This document shows positions 8,463-16,244 of a stretch of 64,000 nt of DNA, in pieces; the first letter of the stretch is position 1, and the number at the start of each line of letters is the position of its first letter. The DNA comes from Streptosporangium sp040640155 (GTDB lineage Bacteria; Actinomycetota; Actinomycetes; Streptosporangiales; Streptosporangiaceae). The DNA lies in NCBI RefSeq assembly GCF_040640155.1, contig NZ_JBFABE010000019.1, forward strand, positions 61,606 through 125,605. The letters run 5' to 3'. Under the pieces are notes generated by a model. The model ran no database searches. It had not been told where the DNA came from and saw only the letters and a list, made by a program, of their open reading frames with translations. Position numbers and translations under genes: made by a program.

Positions 8463-10748
8463 ATGATGCCTCCTCCTGCCGACCCGACCGTGTCCGTCAC
8501 CCTGGCGGAGATAGCCAGGATCGCCGGTGTCGGGCGCGCGGCCGTCAGCAACTGGCGCCGTCGCCACGACAGCTTTCCCGCGCCCGTCGGCGGTACGGAC
8601 ACCAGCCCGCAGTTCGCCCTGTCGCAGGTGGAGGAGTGGCTGCGGCGGAAGGGGAAACTCGACGAGGTCGGCAGCCGGGAACGGCTGTGGCCGGAGTTCG
8701 AGGCGCTCGGGGACCGCGACGCGATGGGGACGGCCATCGCCGTGACCGGTGCCCGCCTCCTCCGCGGGGAGACGGGGCATCCGCCGGACGTGGAGCATCC
8801 GGCGGATCCGCCGAGCGCCGAGGAGGCCGAGGGACTTCCGGACGATGCCGACCTCTCCGACGCCCAGCGCTCCCTGGTGGAACGCGCGGTCGGCCTGGCG
8901 AGGAAACACGGGGCGCGGGACACCTTCGACTTCCTGCTCGGACGCTGGCTCGACACGCATGTCCGGCAGATCGGCGTCACTCCGGCCCCGCTGGCGGCCC
9001 TGATGACCGAGATCGCCGCGCTGTCGCGCGAGGGCGGAAGCCATGACGTCGGCACGGTGCTGGACCCCGCGTGCGGCACGGGCGGCCTGCTGCTCGCCGC
9101 CGCCCGGCAATGGGCGAACACCGCGGAGAACGCGAGCACCGCGGAGGACGCAGGCAACGCGGGGAAAGCAAGCACCGCGGGGAACGCGGCGGAGCGCACC
9201 GCGGAGAGGACCGCGAGGAGCACCTCCTGGGCGCCCGCCCCGGGTTCGCCGCTGAGGCTGCTCGGCCAGGACGCCGACCCGACCCAGGCCGCGCTGGCCG
9301 CCGTACGCCTCCTGCTCGCCCGGTACCGGCCGGGTCCCGGAACCGCGTGGGAGGTGAGCGTCCGGGCCGGGAACACGCTGCGCGCCGACCCCCATCCCGA
9401 TGTCCGCGCCGACGTGGTGCTGTGCAACCCGCCGTTCAACGAACGCGACTGGGGATACGAGGAGCTCGCCACCGACGCCCGCTGGACGTACGGGCTGCCT
9501 CCCCGCACCGAACCGGAGCTCGCCTGGACGCAGCACGCGCTGAGCCGCCTTGTTCCCGGTGGGACGGCCGTGCTGCTGATGCCCCCCGGAGTCGCCTCCC
9601 GCAGGGCGGGGCGCCGGATCCGGGCCGGGCTGCTCCGTAGCGGCGTGCTGCGCGCGGTGGTCGCCCTACCGCCGGGATCCGCTCCCCCGCACAGCGTCGC
9701 GCTGCACCTGTGGGTTCTGCGGGCGCCGGACGCGGGCGGAACGGACGTGGGGGCCGGGGTTCTCCTGGTCGACGCGGCCGACGTCCAGCACGAGCCGGCG
9801 GGGGGAGCGCACAGGACGGGCAGGACGACGATCGACTGGCCCCTCCTGCACCGGCGCGTGATGTCGGCCGTCGGCGCGCCGAACGCGGGCGGCGGGGGCG
9901 GCGGGGGCGGCGGGGGCGGCGGGGGCGGGGACACGCCGACCGACCATGCCGTGCTCCCGGTGATCGACCTGCTGGACGACGAGGTGGACCTCACCCCCGC
10001 GCGTCACGTCCCGAAGAGGGGGACCTCCGCGAATCGGGGGTTGCGGCGCTCGTGGGACCGGTTCGGCACCCTGCTCGACGAGCTGCGGGATCTGACCGCG
10101 ACCCTGTCCGCGCTCGAACCGGGCGAGGAGGGGCCGGCGGGCCAGGGCACGGTGACCCTGGGCGACCTGCTCCGGGCCGGCACGGTGACGATGCGGGCCG
10201 GGCAGCAACCGGTGGACGGCACGGTGCGCACCGGTGACGCTCCCGACGACGCCGTGCCCGTGCTGACCGTCGGCGACGTGCCGGCCGGAGGCAGGCCGTC
10301 GGGCTGGCTCCCCGCGGACGAGGCATCGGCGGGAGAGGCGGCGGGCACCCTCACGGTGACCCTTCCCGGCGAGGTGGTCGTGGTCGGTGCCCACCGGGCC
10401 TTCGGCGCCTGGGTCGACGCCGGCGCCCCCACCGTGCTGGGCCCGCAGTTGTTCGCCCTGCGGGTGGATCCCACCCTGCTCGACGCGTGGTTCCTGGCCG
10501 GCTGCCTGCGGGCCCCGGCCAACGCGAGGCAGGCGGGGACCCACGCCTCGACCTCCTCCCGCATCGACGTCCGCAGGCTGCAGGTGCTGCGGCTCCCCCT
10601 CGATGAGCAGCGCCGCCACGGCGAGGCCTTCCGGCGGATCGCGACCTTCGAGCGGTCGCTTCGGGAGGCGAGGACGATCGGCGTGGAGCTGGTCGACGGA
10701 ATGACCGACGGCCTGTCCACCGGGGCGATGCCCCTCGACCGGCTGTGA
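8463..10748 (+). CDS. Fused N6-adenine DNA methylase with HTH and specificity-like region, 761 aa
   Basis: Three parts are visible. An N-terminal helix-turn-helix (about residues 10-45, AEIARIAGVGRAAVSNW) comes first. A type I HsdM-like gamma-class methylase core follows, with the AdoMet motif DPACGTGG (about 201) and catalytic NPPF (322-325). After a 14-Gly linker (476-489), the C-terminal region (about 545-745) resembles half of an HsdS subunit, ending in a helical LPLDEQRRHGEAFRRI segment. HsdM-like enzymes transfer a methyl group to adenine N6 in a bipartite target. No endonuclease gene lies nearby, so an orphan methylase with an epigenetic or self-protection role is likely. Confidence 0.85.
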   Translation: MMPPPADPTVSVTLAEIARIAGVGRAAVSNWRRRHDSFPAPVGGTDTSPQFALSQVEEWLRRKGKLDEVGSRERLWPEFEALGDRDAMGTAIAVTGARLLRGETGHPPDVEHPADPPSAEEAEGLPDDADLSDAQRSLVERAVGLARKHGARDTFDFLLGRWLDTHVRQIGVTPAPLAALMTEIAALSREGGSHDVGTVLDPACGTGGLLLAAARQWANTAENASTAEDAGNAGKASTAGNAAERTAERTARSTSWAPAPGSPLRLLGQDADPTQAALAAVRLLLARYRPGPGTAWEVSVRAGNTLRADPHPDVRADVVLCNPPFNERDWGYEELATDARWTYGLPPRTEPELAWTQHALSRLVPGGTAVLLMPPGVASRRAGRRIRAGLLRSGVLRAVVALPPGSAPPHSVALHLWVLRAPDAGGTDVGAGVLLVDAADVQHEPAGGAHRTGRTTIDWPLLHRRVMSAVGAPNAGGGGGGGGGGGGGGDTPTDHAVLPVIDLLDDEVDLTPARHVPKRGTSANRGLRRSWDRFGTLLDELRDLTATLSALEPGEEGPAGQGTVTLGDLLRAGTVTMRAGQQPVDGTVRTGDAPDDAVPVLTVGDVPAGGRPSGWLPADEASAGEAAGTLTVTLPGEVVVVGAHRAFGAWVDAGAPTVLGPQLFALRVDPTLLDAWFLAGCLRAPANARQAGTHASTSSRIDVRRLQVLRLPLDEQRRHGEAFRRIATFERSLREARTIGVELVDGMTDGLSTGAMPLDRL
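9888..9929 (+). repeat. In-frame 9-bp GGC/GGG microsatellite encoding poly-Gly
   Basis: A 9-nt unit (GGCGGCGGG) is repeated about 4.7 times and encodes 14 consecutive Gly residues between the methylase core and the specificity-like region. Slippage by whole units would keep the frame and alter linker length. Confidence 0.9.
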
Positions 10749-10801
10749 GCGAGCGCTACGAAAGGCGACGGAACGCGCTTCGTCCCCCTTGGACATAATG
10801 A

Positions 10802-11704
10802 TCATTGAAGATCCGGCACGCCACCGGGCCGCCCCGTCGCGGTCTCGTACGGCGAGGTCGGAGTCGGCTTCCGGCCGTACAGGAACATCAGGACGATCGC
10901 GGACGCGGCGAAGGCGGCGGCGTGCCACAGCGGCGAGATCCCGACGACGGCACCGCCGCCGTCCGAGAAGCCGTCCGAATAGCCCTCCGGGAAGAAGGAG
11001 AGTGCGCCGTACAGGTACGACCACCCGTCCGCGTACGTGAACTCCGGTGATTCGAAGGCGTAGTAGTCCTCCTGTGCGGTCGCGCTCACGACGCCCACGG
11101 CGGCGGCGAGGAGCAGCACGCACACCGCCGTCAGGGTGGCGCGGCGCGTCCTGTGTCTCACCGCGGCCAGGACGAGGAGGGCCAGGACGCCGACCCCGAC
11201 AAGGAAGTCGGACAGTATCCACACCGGGGTCAGGGCTCCCAGGTACTCGCGGACGGCGGCCTCGACCACCCCCCTCTGCCCGATCCAGAACGGCGTGCCG
11301 CCGGCGAGGTTGACCGCCACCGGCAGGAGCGGCAGCACGACCGCGATGACGGGCAGCGGCCACCGTCCGGACGGCGCCCGGTCCGGGACCGGCCCGCGCG
11401 GCCGTCGCGCGATCTGCACGGGCGAGCCGCCGAGATCGTGCGCGGACCGGGCCAGCCACACCGGCGTGAGGACCGCGGCCAGGGACTGGAGCGCCGTGAG
11501 AGGGAAGTCGCCGTCGTAGGAGATGCTGAGCGTCGCCGCCACGACGACCAGTGGGGACACCAGGGACGCGACCCCGCACCACACGGTGCCGGTCCGCCAC
11601 CGGCCGTCGCCGGTCACCAGCGCGGTGACGACGGCCGCGACGACCGCGGTCAGGTATCCGGCCGCGACGAGGGCGGCGAGGAGTCCGAAACGATGTCGAC
11701 GCAC
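10802..11704 (-). CDS. Polytopic membrane protein of unknown function, 300 aa
   Basis: Six or more hydrophobic helices are visible, for example residues 8-30, 40-60, 115-135, 165-185, 190-210 and 260-280. A polar Tyr-rich external loop (EDYYAFESPEFTYADGWSYL) precedes the last helix. It starts at GTG 11704, preceded by AGGGAAG. No family is recognised. It shares orientation with the small membrane protein at 11785 and diverges, across the latter's promoter, from the two-component genes. A link to sensing at the membrane is possible but unproven. Confidence 0.6.
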   Translation of the reverse strand: MRRHRFGLLAALVAAGYLTAVVAAVVTALVTGDGRWRTGTVWCGVASLVSPLVVVAATLSISYDGDFPLTALQSLAAVLTPVWLARSAHDLGGSPVQIARRPRGPVPDRAPSGRWPLPVIAVVLPLLPVAVNLAGGTPFWIGQRGVVEAAVREYLGALTPVWILSDFLVGVGVLALLVLAAVRHRTRRATLTAVCVLLLAAAVGVVSATAQEDYYAFESPEFTYADGWSYLYGALSFFPEGYSDGFSDGGGAVVGISPLWHAAAFAASAIVLMFLYGRKPTPTSPYETATGRPGGVPDLQ

Positions 11705-11784
11705 GGGTGCTTCCCTGGGGGATGAGAAGAACGATCAAGCCATTGAGGCGTCTGATCGTAGTGCGGCGGACCGACAGACGACGC

Positions 11785-12024
11785 TCACCGGCGCAGGTAC
11801 CGGTAGTGGTGGACGATCAGGCCGGTGACGCACGCGAGGGCGGCCAGCCCGAACCCGACACCGGCGAGCACGTCGGTCCCGGTGGAGGAGAACACCACGT
11901 TGAGGACCACGCTGACCGTCAGCAGGAGCCAGAGCACGGGACGGACCATCCCGCCCCGGGCGCCGGAGGGGTGTGCCGGACGTCGCGTCCCGGAGGCCTC
12001 GGCGGTGTGACGAAGATCGTTCAT
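11785..12024 (-). CDS. Small two-helix membrane protein, 79 aa
   Basis: A basic, disordered N-terminal part is followed by two transmembrane helices (about residues 28-45 and 51-71) and a basic tail (HHYRYLRR). A GAGGAG-type site precedes ATG 12024. It is divergent from the histidine kinase gene, a common layout for targets or accessory proteins of NarL-type two-component systems. No function is assigned. Confidence 0.6.
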   Translation of the reverse strand: MNDLRHTAEASGTRRPAHPSGARGGMVRPVLWLLLTVSVVLNVVFSSTGTDVLAGVGFGLAALACVTGLIVHHYRYLRR

Positions 12025-12200
12025 GGTGTGCTCCTCGCTCGTGGGATCGGCAGGTCGGCTGCCGTACCTCGACGCTACGGACGGTCACCGCCGGCGGCGA
12101 TCCCACCAGGGGGACGACCGGGGTACAGCAGGCTGTACTTCTCGGCCCACCCCCCGTGAAGAGCCTGGTCGTGCCCTATCGTCTGGCTGAGGAGGTGCGG

Positions 12201-13592
12201 ATGCCGATCCCCGATCCCACGGCCGGGCACGCGACCGATCCCGTGACCGGACACGCGAACGATCCCGTGACCGATCACACGGTCGACCACGCGACCGAGC
12301 GCGCGGCCGATCACGCGACCGGCCAGGCGGCCGGGCGCGCGACCGGTCGCGGGCCGGTTCGCCGGTGGGACGTGGTCGCCCGCGCCCGCCTCACCCTGGA
12401 CGCGTTCGAGCACCTCGCCGGCGGGCTCGGCACCACGCTCCTGGCGTTGCTCGCGTTCCTCGTGACGGCCGCCACCGCGCTGGCCTGCCTCGTCGGTGTG
12501 GGCCTGCCGCTGGTGCCCGCCGCACTGCGCGGGTTGCGCGCCGTCTCGAACCGGGAACGCGCGCGGCTCTCCCGCTGGGGCCCGGAGATCATCGAACCGG
12601 GGCCGGTGCCGTCCGGCCTGCGTGCCGCCCTCGCCGACCCGGCCACGCGCCGGGAGGTGGGCTGGGTGGCCGTGCACGGCACCCTCGGGCTGCTCCTCAC
12701 GCTGGTCGGCCTCACGCTGCCGCTCAGCGCGGTCACCAACCTGACCTTCCCGCTGTGGTGGCGGTTGCTGCCGCCGGAGGAGGCCGCCACCTCCGCCATG
12801 GGCCTGTGGACCGTCCGGGACCTGCCCGGCGCCCTCGGGGTCGGCCTGCTGGGGCTGGGATGGGCCGTCGTCGCCATGATCCTCACCCCGGGCATCGCGC
12901 GGCTGCAGGCCTGGCCCGGCCGGCGCCTCCTGGGGCCCGAGCCGGGCAGTGACCTCCTGCTGCGGGTCGCGCGGCTCACCGCGACGCGGGCCGCCGCGCT
13001 CGACGCGCACGCCGCCGAGCTGCGGCGCATCGAGCGGTCGCTGCACGACGGGACGCAGAACCGCGTCGTCGCCGTCAGCGTCCTGGTCGGCGCGGCCCGC
13101 CGCGCGCTGGCACGCGACCCGGCCACCGCCGGGGAGATCCTGGAGCGCGCGCAGGACGCCGCCGAGCAGGCGCTCGCCGAGCTGCGCGGGGTGATCCGCG
13201 GCATCCTGCCGCCCGTGCTGACCGACCGCAGTCTCGCCGATGCCCTCACCGGCCTGGCCGCGGCCTGTCCGGTCCCCTGCAGGATCGACGCCGACATTCC
13301 CCTGCGATGTGCCGCGTCCGTCGAGGCCACGGCCTACTTCGTGGCGGCCGAGGCGTTGACCAACATCGCCAGGCACAGCCGGGCCCGGCACGCCACCGTC
13401 ACGGCCCGCCGCGACGGCGACCGGCTCCACCTCCAGATCACCGACGACGGCGACGGCGGGGCGGACGAGCGCGTCGGGTCGGGCCTCGTCGGCATCCGCC
13501 GCCGTACCGAAGCACACGATGGGACGTTCATGCTGACCAGCCCCGCCGGGGGACCCACCACCCTCACCGTGAGCCTGCCGTGCGGATCGTGA
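12201..13592 (+). CDS. NarL-type sensor histidine kinase, 463 aa
   Basis: An unusual hydrophilic repeat-rich leader of about 50 residues (variants of GHATDPVT) is followed by paired transmembrane helices (about residues 70-100 and 150-235). A HisKA_3 dimerisation region has phospho-accepting His282 in RRIERSLHDGTQNR, and a HATPase domain ends the protein with N-box EALTNIARHS and the DDGDGG and GSGLVGIRRR motifs. ATG 12201 is preceded by GAGGAGG. It overlaps the response regulator start by 13 nt, so the pair is co-translated. The signal is unknown; sensor regions of this class often detect cell-envelope stress. Confidence 0.9.
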   Translation: MPIPDPTAGHATDPVTGHANDPVTDHTVDHATERAADHATGQAAGRATGRGPVRRWDVVARARLTLDAFEHLAGGLGTTLLALLAFLVTAATALACLVGVGLPLVPAALRGLRAVSNRERARLSRWGPEIIEPGPVPSGLRAALADPATRREVGWVAVHGTLGLLLTLVGLTLPLSAVTNLTFPLWWRLLPPEEAATSAMGLWTVRDLPGALGVGLLGLGWAVVAMILTPGIARLQAWPGRRLLGPEPGSDLLLRVARLTATRAAALDAHAAELRRIERSLHDGTQNRVVAVSVLVGAARRALARDPATAGEILERAQDAAEQALAELRGVIRGILPPVLTDRSLADALTGLAAACPVPCRIDADIPLRCAASVEATAYFVAAEALTNIARHSRARHATVTARRDGDRLHLQITDDGDGGADERVGSGLVGIRRRTEAHDGTFMLTSPAGGPTTLTVSLPCGS

Positions 13593-14239
13593 TCGCCGAG
13601 GACGACCCGCTCCTGCGCGAGGGGCTCGCGCTGCTGCTGCGCGCCGAGGCGCTCGACGTCGTGGCCACCGCCGCGGACCCCGACGGCTTCCTGGCCGCCG
13701 TGGACGAGCACGCGCCGGATGTCGCCATCGTCGACGTACGGATGCCGCCTACCCACACCGACGAGGGGATCGTCGCGGCCGTCGAGGCCAGGCGCCGCCG
13801 GCCGGACCTCGCCGTACTGGTGCTGTCGGCGTACGTCGAGCAGGCGTTCGCCACCGAGCTGCTCGCCCAGGGCGGCTCCGGCCTGGGGTATCTCCTCAAG
13901 GAGAGGGTCGGGCGGGTCGAGGAGTTCCTGACCGCGCTGCACCGGGTGGCGGCCGGGGGGACGGCCATCGATCCGGACGTGGTCGCGCAGCTCCTGACGC
14001 GCTCCCGCCCCGACACGCGGCTGGAACGTCTCAGCCCCCGCGAGCGGGACGTTCTGGCCCTTATGGCCGAGGGGCTGGGCAACGCCGCGATCGCCGAGCG
14101 GCTCTTCGTCACCGACGGCGCCGTCCACAAGCACATCCGCAGCATCTTCGCCAAGCTCGACCTGCCGCCCACCGACCGGGCCGACCGGCGCGTCACCGCC
14201 GTCCTGCACTACCTGCAGGACGTCCACCGGCGGACCTGA
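13580..14239 (+). CDS. NarL/FixJ response regulator, 219 aa
   Basis: The receiver domain occupies residues 1-120, with acidic pair E7-D8-D9, phospho-accepting Asp52 (AIVDVRMPP) and a conserved Lys in the LLKERV segment. The LuxR-type helix-turn-helix follows (about 150-215, LSPRERDVLALMAEGLGNAA). GTG 13580 overlaps the kinase gene. It is the cognate partner of that kinase and is expected to bind DNA on phosphorylation, possibly at the divergent membrane-protein promoter. Confidence 0.92.
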   Translation: MRIVIAEDDPLLREGLALLLRAEALDVVATAADPDGFLAAVDEHAPDVAIVDVRMPPTHTDEGIVAAVEARRRRPDLAVLVLSAYVEQAFATELLAQGGSGLGYLLKERVGRVEEFLTALHRVAAGGTAIDPDVVAQLLTRSRPDTRLERLSPRERDVLALMAEGLGNAAIAERLFVTDGAVHKHIRSIFAKLDLPPTDRADRRVTAVLHYLQDVHRRT

Positions 14240-14254
14240 ACGGCCGTCCGGCTA

Positions 14255-14560
14255 CCCGCCCGCGCACAGCGCCCGGTGACCTTCTCCGCGATCGTGCCGG
14301 CCAGGATGAAGTTGGTGTTGCTGCACTCCCAGCCCTTGCCGGGCGCGAAGGACGCCTTCTTCGACAGGGCCAGGTCCACCAGCTCCCGCGCCTTGGAGAA
14401 GGCGTGCCGAATCGCGAAGTAGTCCTTGATGAACCACGTGTGGTTCGGCGGGCCGGAGGTGTGCCGCAGCATCTGGCGAGTGGTGATCTTCCGGCCGTCG
14501 ATGCCCTTGCCGCGCACGAGCTTGGGCAGGTACCTCTCCCGCCGGCTCCGGCATCGCACC
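14255..14560 (-). pseudogene. Remnant of serine beta-lactamase/DD-peptidase family protein
   Basis: The translated minus strand shows typical family segments: ITTRQMLRHTSGPPNHT and the YxN-like motif region CSNTNFILAGTIAEKVTG. The protein would be cut at both ends. The SxxK catalytic motif, normally upstream, and the KTG-type box and C-terminal lobe are absent. Downstream the frame runs into unrelated sequence and ends next to the response regulator. I read it as a decayed D-Ala-D-Ala carboxypeptidase-like or esterase-like gene. Confidence 0.7.
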
Positions 14561-14917
14561 GGCACCGCACGAGACACGACGACCGACCGGAACGACCTCT
14601 CGGACGAGGAGACCCGGCCCACCGGAACAGCCCGCCGGACGGCCGGACCCGGCCACCGGAAAGGGCGCGCTCCTCCCCTCCGTCGGCCGTGAGCGCGCGC
14701 CCGGCCGCCCCTTCGCCATGGGGCCCGCCCTTCCCCGCACCACGGGCAGCGTCCCCTCAGGTGAAGTCGGCGCCAGGGGAGAAGGCCCGCTCACCAGGCA
14801 CGACAGAATGACAGCGACCGAAGTGTTTACCACATTTCCATCGAGGTAGAGGCATTGCTCGAATAGCACGACCAAACGGGGCCTGAATTGTTCAGGGAGC
14901 GAAAAGGGGGCATCGAC

Positions 14918-15262
14918 ATGCGGGACGGTCGAAGCGGTTTCTGGCGGGAGGGTCTTCTCGGGCTCGTCGACGTGAGGGAGAACGGAACGCCTCTGTGGAA
15001 AGTGGGCCTCATCGGTCTCGTGGCCGGTGCCGTCGGGGGCATCCTGGCGCGTCTCTTCCTCTCCTGGATCGACACCTTCGACCCCGGGTCGCGGGGCTTC
15101 TCCGTCGACTGGTCGGGCGCCCTCGTCTACGCGGCCTTCCTGGGCCTGTTGCTCGCCTCGCTGGGGATCCTCATCGTGCGCCGGCGCCGGGACGCGGCCA
15201 GGAAGGCGGAGCGGGAGGCGTCCGGCTCGGCCGGGCGCGTCACGGCCGGCGGGTTCCGGTAG
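14918..15262 (+). CDS. Small two-helix membrane protein, 114 aa
   Basis: Two hydrophobic helices (about residues 26-50 and 66-90) are separated by a short acidic loop (DTFDPGSRGFSVDW), followed by a basic tail (RRRRDAARKAEREA). AAAGGGGG at 14903-14910 lies 7 nt before ATG 14918, which favours it over a TTG at 14888. No family is recognised. It stands alone, next to the pseudogene and a repeat-rich intergenic region. Confidence 0.6.
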   Translation: MRDGRSGFWREGLLGLVDVRENGTPLWKVGLIGLVAGAVGGILARLFLSWIDTFDPGSRGFSVDWSGALVYAAFLGLLLASLGILIVRRRRDAARKAEREASGSAGRVTAGGFR

Positions 15263-15443
15263 ACGTTCCGATCTCACGGGTCCCGATCGGGCGGACGCCT
15301 TCCGGTCACGCCCCCGGGACTCGACGGGCGGGTCCGGGCGCGTGACCTAACGGACTCCGAGGAGCCTGCGGCTCCGCCTCACCGGCGGGGCCGCCGGTGG
15401 AGCCGCGCGCTTCCATGACGGCCGACCGCCCCGCATTACCGCC

Positions 15444-15499
15444 GGCGTGCGGCGTGCGGCGTGCGGCGTGCGGCGTGCGGCGTGCGGCGTGCGGCGTGC
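15444..15499. repeat. Eight perfect tandem copies of a 7-bp unit
   Basis: The heptamer GGCGTGC is repeated eight times without a mismatch, in a non-coding region. The 7-nt period would break any frame. Perfect identity suggests recent slippage expansion. Confidence 0.97.
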
Positions 15500-16027
15500 A
15501 AGAAATCACCAGCATCCGCCTGTGAGCGCTGTTCCCTACCCTCCGCTGACACGCTGCGGTCGTTTACAGATTTCGTCACATTTCGTAATAGATCCTCATA
15601 CGGCAACTCTCCCGGCACGATCTCCGTCCGGCTCCGCCCGGAAAGACGGCCATGAATTCCGCGACCGTCTCACAGGTGAGAAAACGCGTGAACCCCGGGA
15701 CGTCCGAAATTCGCCGGACGTCCCTGCCCCGACCACGGAGCACGGGTGTCCGTGGCCGGAATCTGCCACTTCACCTGGGCGGGAACCCTTGCGCCTCTCC
15801 CGTCATCAATGGTTAGCTCACTCACGTGACACGCACGCCAACGTATACGGCGGACGAAATCAGACCTGATTAATCGCGATCGGATCATGACGGGTCTCCC
15901 CGGACCCCGATCTCCGGAAGAATTTCCCACCGGGCCGATCCGAGCCGCGCGAGCAGGATGTGAGCAGGTGCCGGCAACTCCCTCCGGCGCTCTTCGACCA
16001 CACCCGTCGATATCCCGTTTGTTTTTT
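15500..16027. other. Long intergenic region upstream of the decarboxylase operon
   Basis: No gene is supported between 15263 and 16244 apart from the repeats listed separately. The part around 15545-15615 is relatively AT-rich (TTTCGTCACATTTCGTAATAG at 15574-15594) and could hold a promoter. Short open frames here lack ribosome binding sites and protein-like composition. Confidence 0.45.
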
Positions 16028-16055
16028 GGAACGTTCCAGAAGAGCGGAACGCTCC
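16028..16055. promoter_or_regulatory. Tandem GGAACGYTCC palindrome-like sites
   Basis: GGAACGTTCC (16028-16037), a perfect 10-bp palindrome, is followed 18 bp later by GGAACGCTCC (16046-16055). Each is followed by AG. The phasing of nearly two helical turns suggests cooperative binding of one regulator. They lie about 190 nt before the decarboxylase start. The regulator is not known. Confidence 0.5.
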
Positions 16056-16163
16056 AGCCACGGCTGGAAACACCTCTCGTGTCCCCCCGGAGACGGAGGG
16101 TCTCCTTCGCATTCGACATCACCGGATCACCGCACGACCGAATCACCGCACCACCGGATCACC

Positions 16164-16195
16164 GCGTTACCGCGTTACCGCGTTACCGCGTTACC
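16164..16195. repeat. Four perfect tandem copies of an 8-bp unit
   Basis: GCGTTACC occurs four times head to tail, directly preceded by looser related copies (ATCACCGC-type) from about 16121. It lies 50 nt upstream of the decarboxylase start and could affect its promoter or leader. Confidence 0.95.
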
Positions 16196-16244
16196 GCATT
16201 CATCCCCCGAGCCTTGATGTGATCGCCCGGGAGTTCGATTCACC

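Noticed and set aside
15444..15499. Possible CRISPR-like array
   Set aside because: The repeats are 7 bp and directly abutting with no spacers. It is a simple tandem repeat.
15574..15594. Possible riboswitch or leader RNA in the AT-rich part before the decarboxylase operon
   Set aside because: No conserved riboswitch core was recognised by eye. A covariance-model search (Rfam) would decide.
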